Origin: JAXGQD01 sp040766665
GTDB lineage: Bacteria > Bacillota > Clostridia > Saccharofermentanales > Fastidiosipilaceae
Length of the DNA stretch: 64,000 bases
Direction: 5' to 3'
Assembly: GCA_040766665.1 (NCBI GenBank)
Contig: JAXGQD010000008.1
Coordinates: 24,638-88,637, forward strand
Shown: positions 17,699 to 26,686 of the stretch, one piece after another
Layout of the letters: each line of letters starts with the position of its first letter
How positions within the stretch are numbered: the stretch's first letter is position 1
The notes under the pieces: generated by a model
Seen by the model: only the letters and a program-made list of their open reading frames with translations
What the model was told of the DNA's origin: nothing
Databases searched by the model: none
Translations under genes and position numbers: made by a program

Positions 17699-17733
17699 AA
17701 AAAAAGCAACCTCGTCCAAAGGACAAAGCTGCT
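17699..17733 (-). terminator. Intrinsic terminator of the ferredoxin gene
   Basis: On the minus strand a 13-bp stem (three G-U pairs) with a TTT loop is followed by a run of T. It lies between the ferredoxin stop and the trmN6 ribosome site. Confidence 0.8.
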
Positions 17734-17806
17734 TTCCAACTAATTCTCTTCATTCACCGCTCTGTCGCAGTGAGTTCAATTCATTAGTACTTTCCCTGTG
17801 GCAAAA

Positions 17807-17977
17807 TCAGCCGGCCGAAATAGCCGATACAGGGCAAACGGGCTCGCAGGCACCGCAGTCAATGCAGGTTTCGGCGTCGATCACATACTGTGAATCACCG
17901 GCGCTGATTGAATCGGTGGGGCACTCGGGTTCGCATGCACCGCAGGAGATGCATTCTTCAGAAATTACATAAGCCAT
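17807..17977 (-). CDS. Clostridial-type 2[4Fe-4S] ferredoxin
   Basis: A 56-residue electron carrier found by eye because it is short. It has two CxxCxxCxxxCP clusters (CISCGACEPECP and CIDCGACEPVCP), a typical bacterial ferredoxin arrangement, and would serve low-potential electron transfer in an anaerobe. The ATG at 17975-17977 has AGGAGG at 17986-17991. It is inserted between ricT and trmN6, a block that normally holds yabA here, and ends in a strong terminator. Confidence 0.93.
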   Translation of the reverse strand: MAYVISEECISCGACEPECPTDSISAGDSQYVIDAETCIDCGACEPVCPVSAISAG

Positions 17978-18144
17978 TTATAAATCCTCCTCTTTGCACA
18001 ATGTCGTCACTGTGACAGGTTTCTTTCGAACTTTAGGTTCGGGTTCATTTTAACAAAGGCATTTAGGCGGGGCAATGACGAGGCTCACAAATTAGCAAGT
18101 GCTAATGGGGCGCTGTGCGCTGTCTTAACAAATGAGTAAAGCGA

Positions 18145-18172
18145 CGGGGTGCAGCTAAAACGCCACACCCCG
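18145..18172 (-). terminator. Candidate terminator downstream of ricT
   Basis: Minus-strand stem CGGGGTG / CACCCCG, extended by four weaker pairs, then a modestly T-rich stretch, 34 bp after the ricT stop. No gene is seen in the remainder of the ferredoxin-ricT gap. Confidence 0.5.
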
Positions 18173-18205
18173 CATCAAAATCTCAAAATTCAAATCGCTG
18201 TTTGC

Positions 18206-19453
18206 TCACTGCTCATCTTGTTTGGCTTTGGGTTTGCGGTTGCGCCCCCCGCCACGACGGCCTCTGGAACGCTGTCTGGGCGGCTTTGCCGCTCCCTCAG
18301 CGTCCGCTGCGGCAGCATCGCCAGCGGTAGCGGTGCCATAGCCCTCGCTGTCTGGAGCGCCACGTTGCAGCCTGAGTTCCCGTTTGCTGGAAGCAGCAAA
18401 CATTTCCACAGCCACCTGGCCGTCTTCCGTTTCGTAGGCAACAGCTTCCCGAACGTAGCTTTCATCGATTTGCAGGCCGAGAGTCGGAGGAGCCATACGT
18501 CCGGAGCGGGCTGCATCTACGCCCTGACCACTCGCAGGCGATTTTTTCTTTGAGGGACAGTTCGCGCAGTTACCGGTTTTGGCTCCAGTGTTGTCGCCTC
18601 TTAAACTGCTCTTTTTACGCTTATTGCTCAGGCTTTCCGCATGACCGCGTTGGAATTGCAGCTCGCCGAACGGAAAATGCTGCAGTTCTTCACCGTTCGC
18701 TCCGTAAACCAGAACACCGGCGCGCTCGCGCAGCAAGTCGACGGAAATAACACGGCCTTCACCGGCGGGGCTCTGTACCGTGCTGCCCTGTTTCGGCGCA
18801 ATCTTGCGCGCATCTTCATAGGCTTCCTGCTCATATTTCAGGCAGCACATCAGGCGGCCACAGCAACCGGAAATTTTGGTGGGATTCATCGAGAGATTCT
18901 GGAACTTGGCCATCTTGACAGAGACCGGCACAAAATCATCGAGGAAAGTCGAGCAGCAGAATGTGCGGCCGCAGATGCCCACACCGCCCACCATTCGGGC
19001 CTCGTCGCGGGCGCCGATTTGGCGCAGCTCGATGCGGCGGTGGAAGGTGGTCGCGAGATCCTTGACCAGTTCGCGGAAATCGACACGATTTTCCGAGATG
19101 AAGTAGAAGATAATCTTTTGCCCGTCAAATGTGTATTCGACGTCGACTAAATTCATATCCAAGTTGTGATTGGCGATGCGCTCACGACAGATGTAAAAAG
19201 CGTCCGTCTCTTTTTTGACGTTCGCACGATAGATTTCCAAATCCTTCTCGTCGGCCAGACGCAGGATGGGACGCAGCTCACCGAAGAGCTGATCCGCCTC
19301 TTTTTCATAAGGGGCAAAAGACGCAATCCCGTACTCAATACCTTTCGAGGTTTCGACGATGACCGCATCCCCCGCGTTGACTTCAAGGTTTCCGGGATCG
19401 AAATCATAGGCTTTGCCAACGCCATGAAAACGTACCCCCACTACTTTAGGCAT
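18206..19453 (-). CDS. ricT: PSP1-domain regulatory iron-sulfur protein RicT (YaaT)
   Basis: RicT is part of the Y-complex that promotes mRNA processing with RNase Y, and affects sporulation and competence in Bacillus. About 415 residues. The PSP1 domain shows MPKVVGVRFHGVGKAYDFD, RIELRQIGARDEARMVGGVG, and the cysteine-rich block ICGRTFCCSTFL plus SGCCGRLMCCLKYEQ used in cluster binding. The C-terminal 120 residues are basic and disordered, ending in an Arg/Gly/Lys-rich tail that suggests RNA contact (inference). ATG at 19451-19453 is preferred, with AGGAG at 19460-19464. Lies next to holB and darA as in Bacillus. Confidence 0.92.
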   Translation of the reverse strand: MPKVVGVRFHGVGKAYDFDPGNLEVNAGDAVIVETSKGIEYGIASFAPYEKEADQLFGELRPILRLADEKDLEIYRANVKKETDAFYICRERIANHNLDMNLVDVEYTFDGQKIIFYFISENRVDFRELVKDLATTFHRRIELRQIGARDEARMVGGVGICGRTFCCSTFLDDFVPVSVKMAKFQNLSMNPTKISGCCGRLMCCLKYEQEAYEDARKIAPKQGSTVQSPAGEGRVISVDLLRERAGVLVYGANGEELQHFPFGELQFQRGHAESLSNKRKKSSLRGDNTGAKTGNCANCPSKKKSPASGQGVDAARSGRMAPPTLGLQIDESYVREAVAYETEDGQVAVEMFAASSKRELRLQRGAPDSEGYGTATAGDAAAADAEGAAKPPRQRSRGRRGGGRNRKPKAKQDEQ

Positions 19454-19551
19454 AATATTCTCCTGACCCGCAGGTCTTAATCTTTGTTTTATTGGTGCTT
19501 GGTTTTGCCACTCAGACAAAACCTTACTGTCTTACATTATAACGTATCGTT

Positions 19552-20541
19552 TTATAGGCGATATTTCTCGAACTGTAGCAAGAGCTCACAGACCGACATC
19601 TCGAAGTTCTCGTTCACCTCGCGGCCCCGCTGCATCAGCTCCAATTCCGCACTGATGGCCTGCAAGCCCTCCGCATCGTAATGCCTTTGACGCGTGAATT
19701 TTTGTAAAGCATCGGCGAAGTCGCGGTTGAGCAACTGTTCTTGGCCCGCCCCTGTCTGCAAAGCCAAAAGGTCGCGCAGCACACTCATCATGATGCGCAG
19801 CAGCTCATCGTAGTGCTCCTTTTCAGCGTTGAAAAACTCGAATTCCTCGGTCAGCAACAGATAGCGCGGCTTCAAAGGCCACTGTAGCAGGTGTTCAATC
19901 AGTTCGCTGCGCAAGTCCATAAACCAGGGAGAGGCCAGCAGTTCCTCCGCCTGTCCCGCCGCCCCGTCACTCAGTGCCGTGAGCATGGCTGCTTCCTGTA
20001 AATCAATGGTGTAGCCGGCTTCAGCCAAAGCACTCTGCATTTCCTGTGGATTGAGCGCAGGGATATGCAGGGGGACTACACGAGAGCGTACCGTGGGCAA
20101 AAGTTTCTCCGCCGCCTGTACGGTCAAAATAAAAAAAGCGTAAGGAGGCGGCTCTTCCAGCGTTTTTAGCAGGGCGTTTTGTCCTTGTTCATTGAGGTAA
20201 TCAGCAGCGATGATGTAGACCTTGCTCTGCCCAAACTGCGGTTTCATCACGGTGTCACTCAACAGACTTTCCCGCACGGCCGCCACTTTGATGAGCTTTT
20301 CTTCCGGCGCCGGTTCCAGGCTATAGAAGTCCGGGTGGTTGCCCGCCAAAAAATAACGACAGGCTGCGCATTGACCGCAAGCCTGTGTCTCAAGAGGGGC
20401 TTCACACAAAATATACTGAGCGATGTGTCGCGCAGCCTTGAGCTTCCCCGCACCCTTGGCTCCGCTAATCAAAAAAGCCTGGCCGGAATGAGCAGCCAGG
20501 CTGGCTTTTACCCGTTCAAACAAATCGTTTTGAAGCGGCAT
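19552..20541 (-). CDS. holB: DNA polymerase III subunit delta'
   Basis: Clamp-loader subunit. 329 residues with P-loop GAKGAGK, a four-cysteine zinc site (CEAP...CGQCAACRYF), SKVYIIAADYLNEQGQNALLKTLEEPP as the Walker B/sensor region, and VRSRVVPL. Overlaps the darA stop by one base; both lie in the yaaO-to-rsmI cluster. Confidence 0.94.
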   Translation of the reverse strand: MPLQNDLFERVKASLAAHSGQAFLISGAKGAGKLKAARHIAQYILCEAPLETQACGQCAACRYFLAGNHPDFYSLEPAPEEKLIKVAAVRESLLSDTVMKPQFGQSKVYIIAADYLNEQGQNALLKTLEEPPPYAFFILTVQAAEKLLPTVRSRVVPLHIPALNPQEMQSALAEAGYTIDLQEAAMLTALSDGAAGQAEELLASPWFMDLRSELIEHLLQWPLKPRYLLLTEEFEFFNAEKEHYDELLRIMMSVLRDLLALQTGAGQEQLLNRDFADALQKFTRQRHYDAEGLQAISAELELMQRGREVNENFEMSVCELLLQFEKYRL

Positions 20542-20870
20542 TACATCTTCTCAAAATACTCAACATTAAGCACAAAGACAGTCGCGCCGCCTATGGTTAC
20601 TTCTACAGGGTAAGGGATATAAGCCCCACCCATTGAAGAAGGTGTGACATTGGTGTTGATGGCTGCTTTACGAGCAGACGAATACTTGCGCACGATGCCT
20701 AAGACTTCTTCCAACTGGCCGTCTTCCACCACGATCATCAAGGTCGTGTTACCGGAACGCAGGAAACCACCGGAAGAGTTGAGTTTCGTCACGCGATAGC
20801 CGCTTTTATTGAGCTCTGCCATTAAACGCGGGCTGTCCTCGTCATGTACAATCGCATAAGTCAGTTTCAT
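20541..20870 (-). CDS. darA: Cyclic-di-AMP receptor PII-like protein DarA (YaaQ/PstA)
   Basis: 109-residue PII-like trimer subunit that binds c-di-AMP. The family pattern is complete: MKLTYAIVHDED, LNKSGYRVTKLNSSGGFLRSGNTTLMI, and the C-terminal GGATVFVLNVEYFEKM. An AGGAGGA site precedes the ATG. Sits between tmk and holB as in Bacillus. The effector pathway is not established. Confidence 0.95.
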   Translation of the reverse strand: MKLTYAIVHDEDSPRLMAELNKSGYRVTKLNSSGGFLRSGNTTLMIVVEDGQLEEVLGIVRKYSSARKAAINTNVTPSSMGGAYIPYPVEVTIGGATVFVLNVEYFEKM

Positions 20871-20913
20871 TGTATTCCTCCTGCTACGCCGTCAACCGGC
20901 TGTTCTATGTGAA

Positions 20914-21558
20914 TTATACCGCAAAATTGCGGCCTAGTCTTTGTCTCAATGCATAGATTAGCGCTGTAAAAACCTTTTCTTCCGCTAAAGTGCCGTCAAG
21001 TACTAAAAAACGCTGCGGTTCGGCTTCAGCCAGAGCCAAATAACCCTCGCGCACCCGTTTCATAAAACGCAGTCCCTCCGCCTCAATGCGATCAGCTTGG
21101 CCCGCATCACGCCCGCTCTGGCGCTGCAGAGCCAGCTCAGCGGGTAAGTCCACCAACACCGTCAAGTCGGGTTTTGTTTCGCCCACCGCCCAGTCTAATA
21201 AGGGCAAAATCCGCTCCGTGCCCAGCGCCCGACCGTAACCCTGGTAAGCTAAAGTCGAGTCATAAAAACGATCACAGATAATCAGTTCACCGTTTTGTAA
21301 GGCCGGTCTTATCACCTTTCGGACCAGCTCGGCGCGCGCGGCAAAAAACAGCAACAATTCACTTTCGGCGCTCATCTCCTCGGCTTTGGCATCCAAGAGC
21401 AAATGGCGGATTTTTTCGCCTAGCTCCGTGCCCCCGGGTTCGCGCAGCACACGGCAGGGGACCTGGCGCTCAGCCAGCCAGGCGGTGAGTCGCGCCAACT
21501 GCGTGGACTTGCCACTACCGTCAATGCCTTCGAAACTGATAAAGGCCGCACCTTTCAT
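20914..21558 (-). CDS. tmk: Thymidylate kinase
   Basis: Phosphorylates dTMP to dTDP. 214 residues with P-loop FEGIDGSGKSTQ, the DRx motif in ICDRFYDSTLAYQGYGR, and a lid region rich in Arg (RQSGRDAGQADRIE). The start overlaps the patatin stop by 4 bp. Part of the yaaO-tmk-darA-holB block. Confidence 0.96.
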   Translation of the reverse strand: MKGAAFISFEGIDGSGKSTQLARLTAWLAERQVPCRVLREPGGTELGEKIRHLLLDAKAEEMSAESELLLFFAARAELVRKVIRPALQNGELIICDRFYDSTLAYQGYGRALGTERILPLLDWAVGETKPDLTVLVDLPAELALQRQSGRDAGQADRIEAEGLRFMKRVREGYLALAEAEPQRFLVLDGTLAEEKVFTALIYALRQRLGRNFAV

Positions 21559-22601
21559 TGGCTTTTGCCCCTCAGACGCCTGAAGAAAGCAAAGACACCT
21601 CTATTGGCTTGGGCGGCTTCCCTTTCCTTCTGGATTTTTTCGAGCGCTTGTCGTTCGCGGATTTCTTCCTGTTCCAAGCGCCAATCTTCTTCGCGCTCAT
21701 GGACGACAGAAAAGTAAGCGCTGTAGTCGGGTGGGTTTTTGCCCATATAAGCCGTAGCGATGTCGATAAGCGACAAGCCTTTGCCCCAATCAAAAACCTC
21801 GGCATCCGCCGGTGTTTCGACGCTGATATCCGCCAAGCTGCGCTGAAAGTATTCAAGCTGATCGCTCATACAATCAACCGAACGCAAACCGATTCCTAAA
21901 GCACTGCGCGCATTGCCCATGGGGCGGGGCTCACTGCGGGTGGAAAGTGAAACCACCACATCAATGAGTTCGCGATTAAAAAGTGGGGTCGGAATGTTCA
22001 AACGCACGCCACCGTCGACCAGTACATAATCGTCCAAAGTCACAGCCGAAATCGCCAAAGGGAAGGCGCAGGAGGCGGCAATCGCTTGAGCTATCGGAAT
22101 ATCTTTGGAATAGAAATCGACCTCCTCCATTCCTTTAAACCAGGCTGGGTTATTGGAGAAAACGAGTGGCTTCATGCTGTTCATGTCCACGCTGACAAAA
22201 GCGGCAGGTAATTTGAGCTGCGAGAGATAGTTCACGCCTAAGGCACTGAAGACCTCGGCAAAAAAATCCCGGATCAGATTCGCATCGACAAAACCGGCAG
22301 CACCGGTGCTCTTCGGGAAAAACATGCGCACATTCGGCTTAAACAAGCCCATTTCCACCATGCCCGCTTCTGATTCGATAAGAATTTCCTGGACACGATC
22401 AAGCGGCAGTCCGGTCGCAACCAAAGCCGCCACCGCCGCACCCATCGAGGTGCCGGCCACAGCGGTCAGCGGCAGACCCTGATCCACCATGTGGCGCAGG
22501 GCACATATTTCCGTAAACGAGCGCACACCACCACCGGCAAAAGCCACCCCAACGGTGACGGGATCGGGTTCCAGCCCGGTATTAAACACGTTATAAGCCA
22601 T
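21555..22601 (-). CDS. Patatin-like phospholipase
   Basis: Predicted Ser-Asp acyl hydrolase, about 348 residues. The patatin triad of motifs is complete: oxyanion loop FAGGGVRSF, nucleophile elbow GTSMG, and DGG in VLVDGGVRLN. The last 60 residues are charged and coiled-coil-like (EEIRERQALEKIQKEREA). ATG at 22599-22601 is preferred over an upstream in-frame start because GGAAG lies before it. It replaces nothing but intrudes between yaaO and tmk, with 4-bp overlap into tmk, so it is cotranscribed with thymidylate kinase. Substrate unknown. Confidence 0.85.
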   Translation of the reverse strand: MAYNVFNTGLEPDPVTVGVAFAGGGVRSFTEICALRHMVDQGLPLTAVAGTSMGAAVAALVATGLPLDRVQEILIESEAGMVEMGLFKPNVRMFFPKSTGAAGFVDANLIRDFFAEVFSALGVNYLSQLKLPAAFVSVDMNSMKPLVFSNNPAWFKGMEEVDFYSKDIPIAQAIAASCAFPLAISAVTLDDYVLVDGGVRLNIPTPLFNRELIDVVVSLSTRSEPRPMGNARSALGIGLRSVDCMSDQLEYFQRSLADISVETPADAEVFDWGKGLSLIDIATAYMGKNPPDYSAYFSVVHEREEDWRLEQEEIRERQALEKIQKEREAAQANRGVFAFFRRLRGKSQ

Positions 22602-22629
22602 AAGACTTCCTTCCTTTAACCGCCTCAGT

Positions 22630-24072
22630 TTAGCGCAGTTCACCCGGCCAGTACAGGGGGATGCCGGGCGGATAAGGAATCACGGCTTCATCTTCAGGCG
22701 CCGCCTGACCTGCCAAAGTTCTGAGCAATGCGGCGTTTAGGAGACGGCCGGAAAGGAATTCTGCATCCACTTCGCGCGTTGCTTTGTCCTGAGTGCTTGT
22801 CAAACCGGAAAGCCCGCTGTAGAGCCGCTCTGACTCCTCGCAGAGGACAATCCGATCCGCTTCCGACAGGGGTGTGCAGTTGGCGCAGACAGCGGCCAAC
22901 GCAGCCGAAAGGTGCATGTAATCCGTCGGTTCGGAGAGCAAGGAAGGGATGAAAACGACATGTCGGGCATCGGCAAACTCGCAGTCAACGCCCATCTCGG
23001 ATAGCTGAGTTTGCATTTCTGTGCCGCGCATGTAGTAGGACACATCCAGGACCAGACGCAGAGGGTCGCAGAAGACCCGTGGACGCAGGACTTGTGTACC
23101 GCTGCTCATGCGACTGCGGGCAGCCTGAGCCTCTTCTTCCGTGATAGGGGCACGCACAATGATTTGTTCGGGCAGCTCCGTACGCAGCCAGATGAGGGAT
23201 TTTTTTTGCCGTTGTAAGGCATTAAATCCGCGTTCTTTAAGAAAGGCACGCGCCCAGTCCGCAGAAGCCGCTACAAAAAGCGGGGGCGATGAAGTGCGCA
23301 GGACTTTAAGCGTGTAATCGACCCGCTTGGCCAAGGCCTGAACGGCCTGCTCGTCTTCCTGCTCGCAAATATGCAAATAAGCCGCCGGGGTCAACGAGGG
23401 TAGGGTTTTGTGTGCCGAAGTGAGAACCATGTCTCCATAGAGTCGCCATTCCGGCAATAGCTGCAGATGCGCGCCGTGTGCCGCGTCAATCAAGAGCTTC
23501 TTTTCATACTTTTGACAAAGATTCTCCAGCGCGCCCAGATCACAGATGTAGCCGTAATAATCCGGCGCCGTCGCTACGACAACGCGGATTTCGGGATGCT
23601 TTTGCAAAGCGCTTTCATAATCGTCAATTGAAGGATAAGTCAGAGGCGAGAAGGCCGTTTCTGCCTGTTTTTTTGTAGGTTTGGCAAAAAACACATCCAA
23701 AGCAAAGCGTTGGGCTGCATACATAAAGGCGCGGTGCACAGGCCGTGGTAAAAGAATAGCCCCTCCCGGTCCGGCCAAACAAAGCAAGGCCGCAAAAATG
23801 CCCTCGCTGCTTCCCCCGGTCAAAAAGCGTGTCTCGGCCGCCCCAAAATACTGTGCCGCCGCCCGCTGCGCCTCCAGCACCGGCCCCTGCGGTTCATTCA
23901 GATCGTCGGTCTGCGGCAATTCCGTCACATCCAGCTGCGAAAAAGCCGGCACACCAGGTCTGCTGCCCGGCATATGAAAAGAGGTATGCATCGCGTCCGC
24001 ATAAGCAGAAAGCGCCTCAAACAAAGGCGCTTTTTCTCTTAAAACAATCTCATCGGGAAGCCATTTTTTCAT
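22630..24072 (-). CDS. Orn/Lys/Arg decarboxylase-family PLP protein (YaaO-like)
   Basis: Fold-type I PLP enzyme of about 480 residues. Visible: SFHMPGSRPG at the start, TGGSSEGIFAALL for phosphate binding, DAAHGAHLQLLPE for the PLP ring, and the Schiff-base lysine in SAHKTLPSLTPAAYLH. Members called arginine or lysine decarboxylase from homology often lack proof of substrate, so the reaction is left open. Start at the second ATG (24070-24072), which has AAAGGG at suitable distance; the upstream ATG overlaps that site. It opens the cluster that runs to rsmI. Confidence 0.85.
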   Translation of the reverse strand: MKKWLPDEIVLREKAPLFEALSAYADAMHTSFHMPGSRPGVPAFSQLDVTELPQTDDLNEPQGPVLEAQRAAAQYFGAAETRFLTGGSSEGIFAALLCLAGPGGAILLPRPVHRAFMYAAQRFALDVFFAKPTKKQAETAFSPLTYPSIDDYESALQKHPEIRVVVATAPDYYGYICDLGALENLCQKYEKKLLIDAAHGAHLQLLPEWRLYGDMVLTSAHKTLPSLTPAAYLHICEQEDEQAVQALAKRVDYTLKVLRTSSPPLFVAASADWARAFLKERGFNALQRQKKSLIWLRTELPEQIIVRAPITEEEAQAARSRMSSGTQVLRPRVFCDPLRLVLDVSYYMRGTEMQTQLSEMGVDCEFADARHVVFIPSLLSEPTDYMHLSAALAAVCANCTPLSEADRIVLCEESERLYSGLSGLTSTQDKATREVDAEFLSGRLLNAALLRTLAGQAAPEDEAVIPYPPGIPLYWPGELR

Positions 24073-24148
24073 CGTCATCCCTTTGGCAAAACACTGCCCC
24101 TCTGCCCAAGCTTCTCAAGCCGAGCTTTGCGGTCGATCAAGCCGCCAC

Positions 24149-24787
24149 TCAATCGAGTTTAATGGTATGTATATCCGCAATTTCCAGCCAAATTTCTTTT
24201 TCAATGCGGTCGTTGTCGCGTTTAATATCGTCCAGGGTCTCCGCCATCTTTGACTCTTTCTGATAGTTGCGCTGTTGGTTGTTCCGATTTCTGCCGGACT
24301 GGCGATTGTCGTTGCGCTGATTTTGGGCCTGGGAAACGCCCTGTTGGCCCCGATTCGCATTGGCATTCTGCGCCTGATTCTGGTTCTGGTTCTGACTTTG
24401 GGATTGTGCAGCCTGAGCGGGTCTGCCTTGATTCGGATTTTCATCCGCCACCGAATGCTTGCGGTTTCTGGAACGCGGTTGGCGCTGGCCGGCTTGCCCC
24501 TTGATCGCCTCGCGTTGCACCTGCGGCTGTCCACCCTTGCGCTCCTGCTGATTTTGGCTTGTCGCGCCTTGCTGCTGCGGATTGCGTTCGCGGGCTTCCT
24601 GCACCCGCCCGCCGCGGCGTTTGCGATTGGAGCGGCCTTGCTTGCCCTCCGTATAACCGGGATTGCGGTTCTGTGACTGCTTATCCCTGTTCTGCGGGTT
24701 ATTGCGATTGGAATTTTGAGCCTGGTTTTGGCCTTGCCCCTGATTCGGGTTGCCGCCGCTGTTTCTTTGTTCAGGTTTTTCTGACAT
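24149..24787 (-). CDS. Gln/Asn/Arg-rich low-complexity protein of unknown function
   Basis: A 212-residue protein. About 175 residues are Gln, Asn, Arg, Gly and Ser (repeats such as NQNQNQAQNAN and NRKRRGGR), strongly basic and without hydrophobic core. It ends in a short ordinary segment, MAETLDDIKRDNDRIEKEIWLEIADIHTIKLD in content, which looks like a helix and a conserved tail. ATG has a GGAGAG site. No family is recognised. The composition resembles disordered RNA-binding or condensate-forming tails, but this is inference. Confidence 0.65.
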   Translation of the reverse strand: MSEKPEQRNSGGNPNQGQGQNQAQNSNRNNPQNRDKQSQNRNPGYTEGKQGRSNRKRRGGRVQEARERNPQQQGATSQNQQERKGGQPQVQREAIKGQAGQRQPRSRNRKHSVADENPNQGRPAQAAQSQSQNQNQNQAQNANANRGQQGVSQAQNQRNDNRQSGRNRNNQQRNYQKESKMAETLDDIKRDNDRIEKEIWLEIADIHTIKLD

Positions 24788-24926
24788 TCGCTCTCCTTAT
24801 ATTCACCACCGCACGCGCTCAGATGCGACGCTGCTGGGTTCTGTTATGGGCTTAATCACGCTTATTGTAGCACGAACGCGGCATGACAGGCATCCGTCTT
24901 GGTGCTGGCGCCAATACGTTTCGCAC

Positions 24927-25304
24927 TCAGTCAACCGCTGCGTTTTCTGCGTTTTCCTTTGTTTGTATAAACACACAAAGCCAAAGGCAGTTTGCGCTAG
25001 TGTATGTGACGCGATGTTTGCGGCGTGCCGGAACCCAGAGTACGTCGCCTTTTTGCAGCGAGATTGGCTTACTTTTGCCCTCTTCTATCAGCTCCAAGTC
25101 TGCCTCACCTTCCAGCAAAAACACCAGCTCCGCTTCGTCCTGGTCGTACCAAGCGCTCGTTTGTCCGCAAGAGCTTATCCGTTCGACACGCAGACCCGCA
25201 TGAGGTATGGCCATGAGCTGCTCCACCAGTTCACGCTCCGTTGAAAATTGCAGGTTTTCGTAAAGGTTCATCATCCGCTGCGGGTCAGGGTTCATTGCTT
25301 GCAT
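24927..25304 (-). CDS. Cupin-domain protein
   Basis: Small beta-barrel protein of 125 residues. The cupin pattern is present: DEAELVFLLEGEADLELIEEG, then LQKGDVLWVPARRKHRV. The motif-1 His pair is not obvious (WYDQDEAELVF), so metal binding is uncertain. Start uncertain: no good ribosome site is visible, and it lies 3 bp after the next upstream gene. Probably cotranscribed with 25308-25658. Confidence 0.7.
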   Translation of the reverse strand: MQAMNPDPQRMMNLYENLQFSTERELVEQLMAIPHAGLRVERISSCGQTSAWYDQDEAELVFLLEGEADLELIEEGKSKPISLQKGDVLWVPARRKHRVTYTSANCLWLCVFIQTKENAENAAVD

Positions 25305-25307
25305 GTT

Positions 25308-25658
25308 TTATTGCCCACTGTTGCGGCAATAAGCGTCAATTTCCTCGCTCAAAGTCGCCAGAAAATTGCTCTCGCCATAAGTATTAATCTTGAAAAACAC
25401 TGCTTGGCTGCCACCTGAACCGATGGCGACCAGGTAGAGATCGTCACCAGTGCCCACCAGCGTGATGCTGAGGCTGACACGACTGGAGCCCAGCCAGCTG
25501 AAGCGCTCGTACACGCGCACCGCCACCCGAACGCCATTGCTTTCGACGTCGCTTTTGTCCTCCAGCTCGGCGGTTGTGCTTTTTCCCATCACCGCCCGCT
25601 CACAGAGGGCCAATACTTCATCAAAGCTCCCGCGGATGAAACGCTCGTATTTTGCCAT
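25308..25658 (-). CDS. Small conserved protein, DUF6054-like
   Basis: 116 residues starting MAKYERFIRGSFDEVL, with GVRVAVRVYERFSWLG and SLSITLVGTGDDLYLVAIGSGGSQAVFFK, a pattern I associate with DUF6054 proteins of Clostridia. No catalytic motif or membrane segment. GGAGG lies before the ATG. Function unknown. Confidence 0.6.
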   Translation of the reverse strand: MAKYERFIRGSFDEVLALCERAVMGKSTTAELEDKSDVESNGVRVAVRVYERFSWLGSSRVSLSITLVGTGDDLYLVAIGSGGSQAVFFKINTYGESNFLATLSEEIDAYCRNSGQ

Positions 25659-25668
25659 AAAGACCTCC

Positions 25669-26016
25669 TTACCAGTGACTGTCCTCCAAAGTATACTGCA
25701 CGATCCGGCGAATCAAAGCCTCGTCCAGCTCGCGCGCATGGGGGATTTGGATGGTACCGGTCGAAGTTTTATAGTTCTGTTCATTTAGCTCAGTGGCAAA
25801 AGCCTCCACCGCCTTAAACCCGGGATAAATCCCGATGTGCTTTTTATAGCAGGCAAAATGCAGGCGGTTAAAGCCTTTGCGGAAGGTCGGCATGCGGTAG
25901 GAGATGCGCTGCTCAAATGTCGGCTCAATCTCCATAATGATCTCCTGCAGTCTGCGCAGGCGGGCTTGGAATTCGGGCTCCTGGGCGGCGATATAGTCGT
26001 CGATGGGCTTGCTCAT
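25669..26016 (-). CDS. DUF1801 / YdhG-like protein
   Basis: 115 residues with the DUF1801 pattern: IDDYIAAQEPEFQARLRRL, FEQRISYRMPTFRKG, HFACYKKHIGIYPG, and IQIPHARELDEALIRRIV near the end. Bacillus YdhG is described as frataxin-like iron chaperone, but most relatives are uncharacterised. AAAGGAG precedes the ATG. First gene of a three-gene run with the DUF6054 and cupin genes. Confidence 0.75.
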   Translation of the reverse strand: MSKPIDDYIAAQEPEFQARLRRLQEIIMEIEPTFEQRISYRMPTFRKGFNRLHFACYKKHIGIYPGFKAVEAFATELNEQNYKTSTGTIQIPHARELDEALIRRIVQYTLEDSHW

Positions 26017-26116
26017 AGTCTGGCTCCTTTGTCGGGTGGGGGGGTTCGGTTGTGGGTATTCGGTCGGATTTTCGGGGTGTCGGGATTGCGTGCTGGGGTC
26101 TCGGTGTGGGGGTTAT

Positions 26117-26340
26117 CGGGGTGTGGTGACTGTCACCACATTATCGTAAATTGTGCCACAAAAATCCTAGTTTGACGTGATCAGACACCTGAAAATTCAC
26201 TCATTTCCCTCATCGCCGTAAATATTGTCCACTCAGCCACGGGGAGGCCAATATTAATGGTCGCTGACCGGCATCAAGAGCGACTCCACTTAGTTTGCAA
26301 TGGACGCCACGCTACCACGACGCCACTCTAGCTACTATGA
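26117..26340. repeat. Diverged, inverted copy (U0) of the 335-bp composite repeat
   Basis: Same orientation as copy U3 at 38.9 kb and opposite to U1/U2. It keeps the core hairpin as a perfect 8-bp inverted repeat around one base (GTGGTGAC-T-GTCACCAC, 26123-26139) and a stretch related to TTGTGGCAC...TTACGA. No gene is seen from 26017 to 26350. Confidence 0.6.
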
Positions 26341-26350
26341 GATCATTTGA

Positions 26351-26686
26351 GCGGTGTCGCAGCCAGCCCAGGCAATGCGACGTTCTCATTAGGCAGAGCA
26401 GAGACGCATCCAGCCCAAACAGCGCGAGGATTCGTTTTGCCCAGAGCAATGAAAATGGACAAAATTTTCGGGGATGTGGTCATTTCAGTGGTTTTTGGGT
26501 CACTGTTCATGTCAAACACACGATTTTGTGACAAAAATTTCGACTGTGTGGTCGCCGCCACCACATCCCTGTAAAAAGTGGGCTTAAAACAGTCTTTAGA
26601 CATGTTCGGCAGGCGTCCTTAAGCACTTTTAACCACATCCCCGTAAAAAGTGGGCTATAAACCGCATCCTGATAAAATTCAGAGGA
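26351..26686. repeat. 335-bp composite repeat, unit U1
   Basis: Begins with GCGGTGTCGCAG, a GTCGC hairpin element, and contains ACCACATCCC-type motifs (one inverted, two direct), each next to AAAA, plus a core hairpin GTGGTCGCCGCCACCAC at 26548-26564. It is followed head-to-tail by U2 after 336 bp. Short frames inside it recur only because the repeat recurs; they show no gene-like features. Confidence 0.8.
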
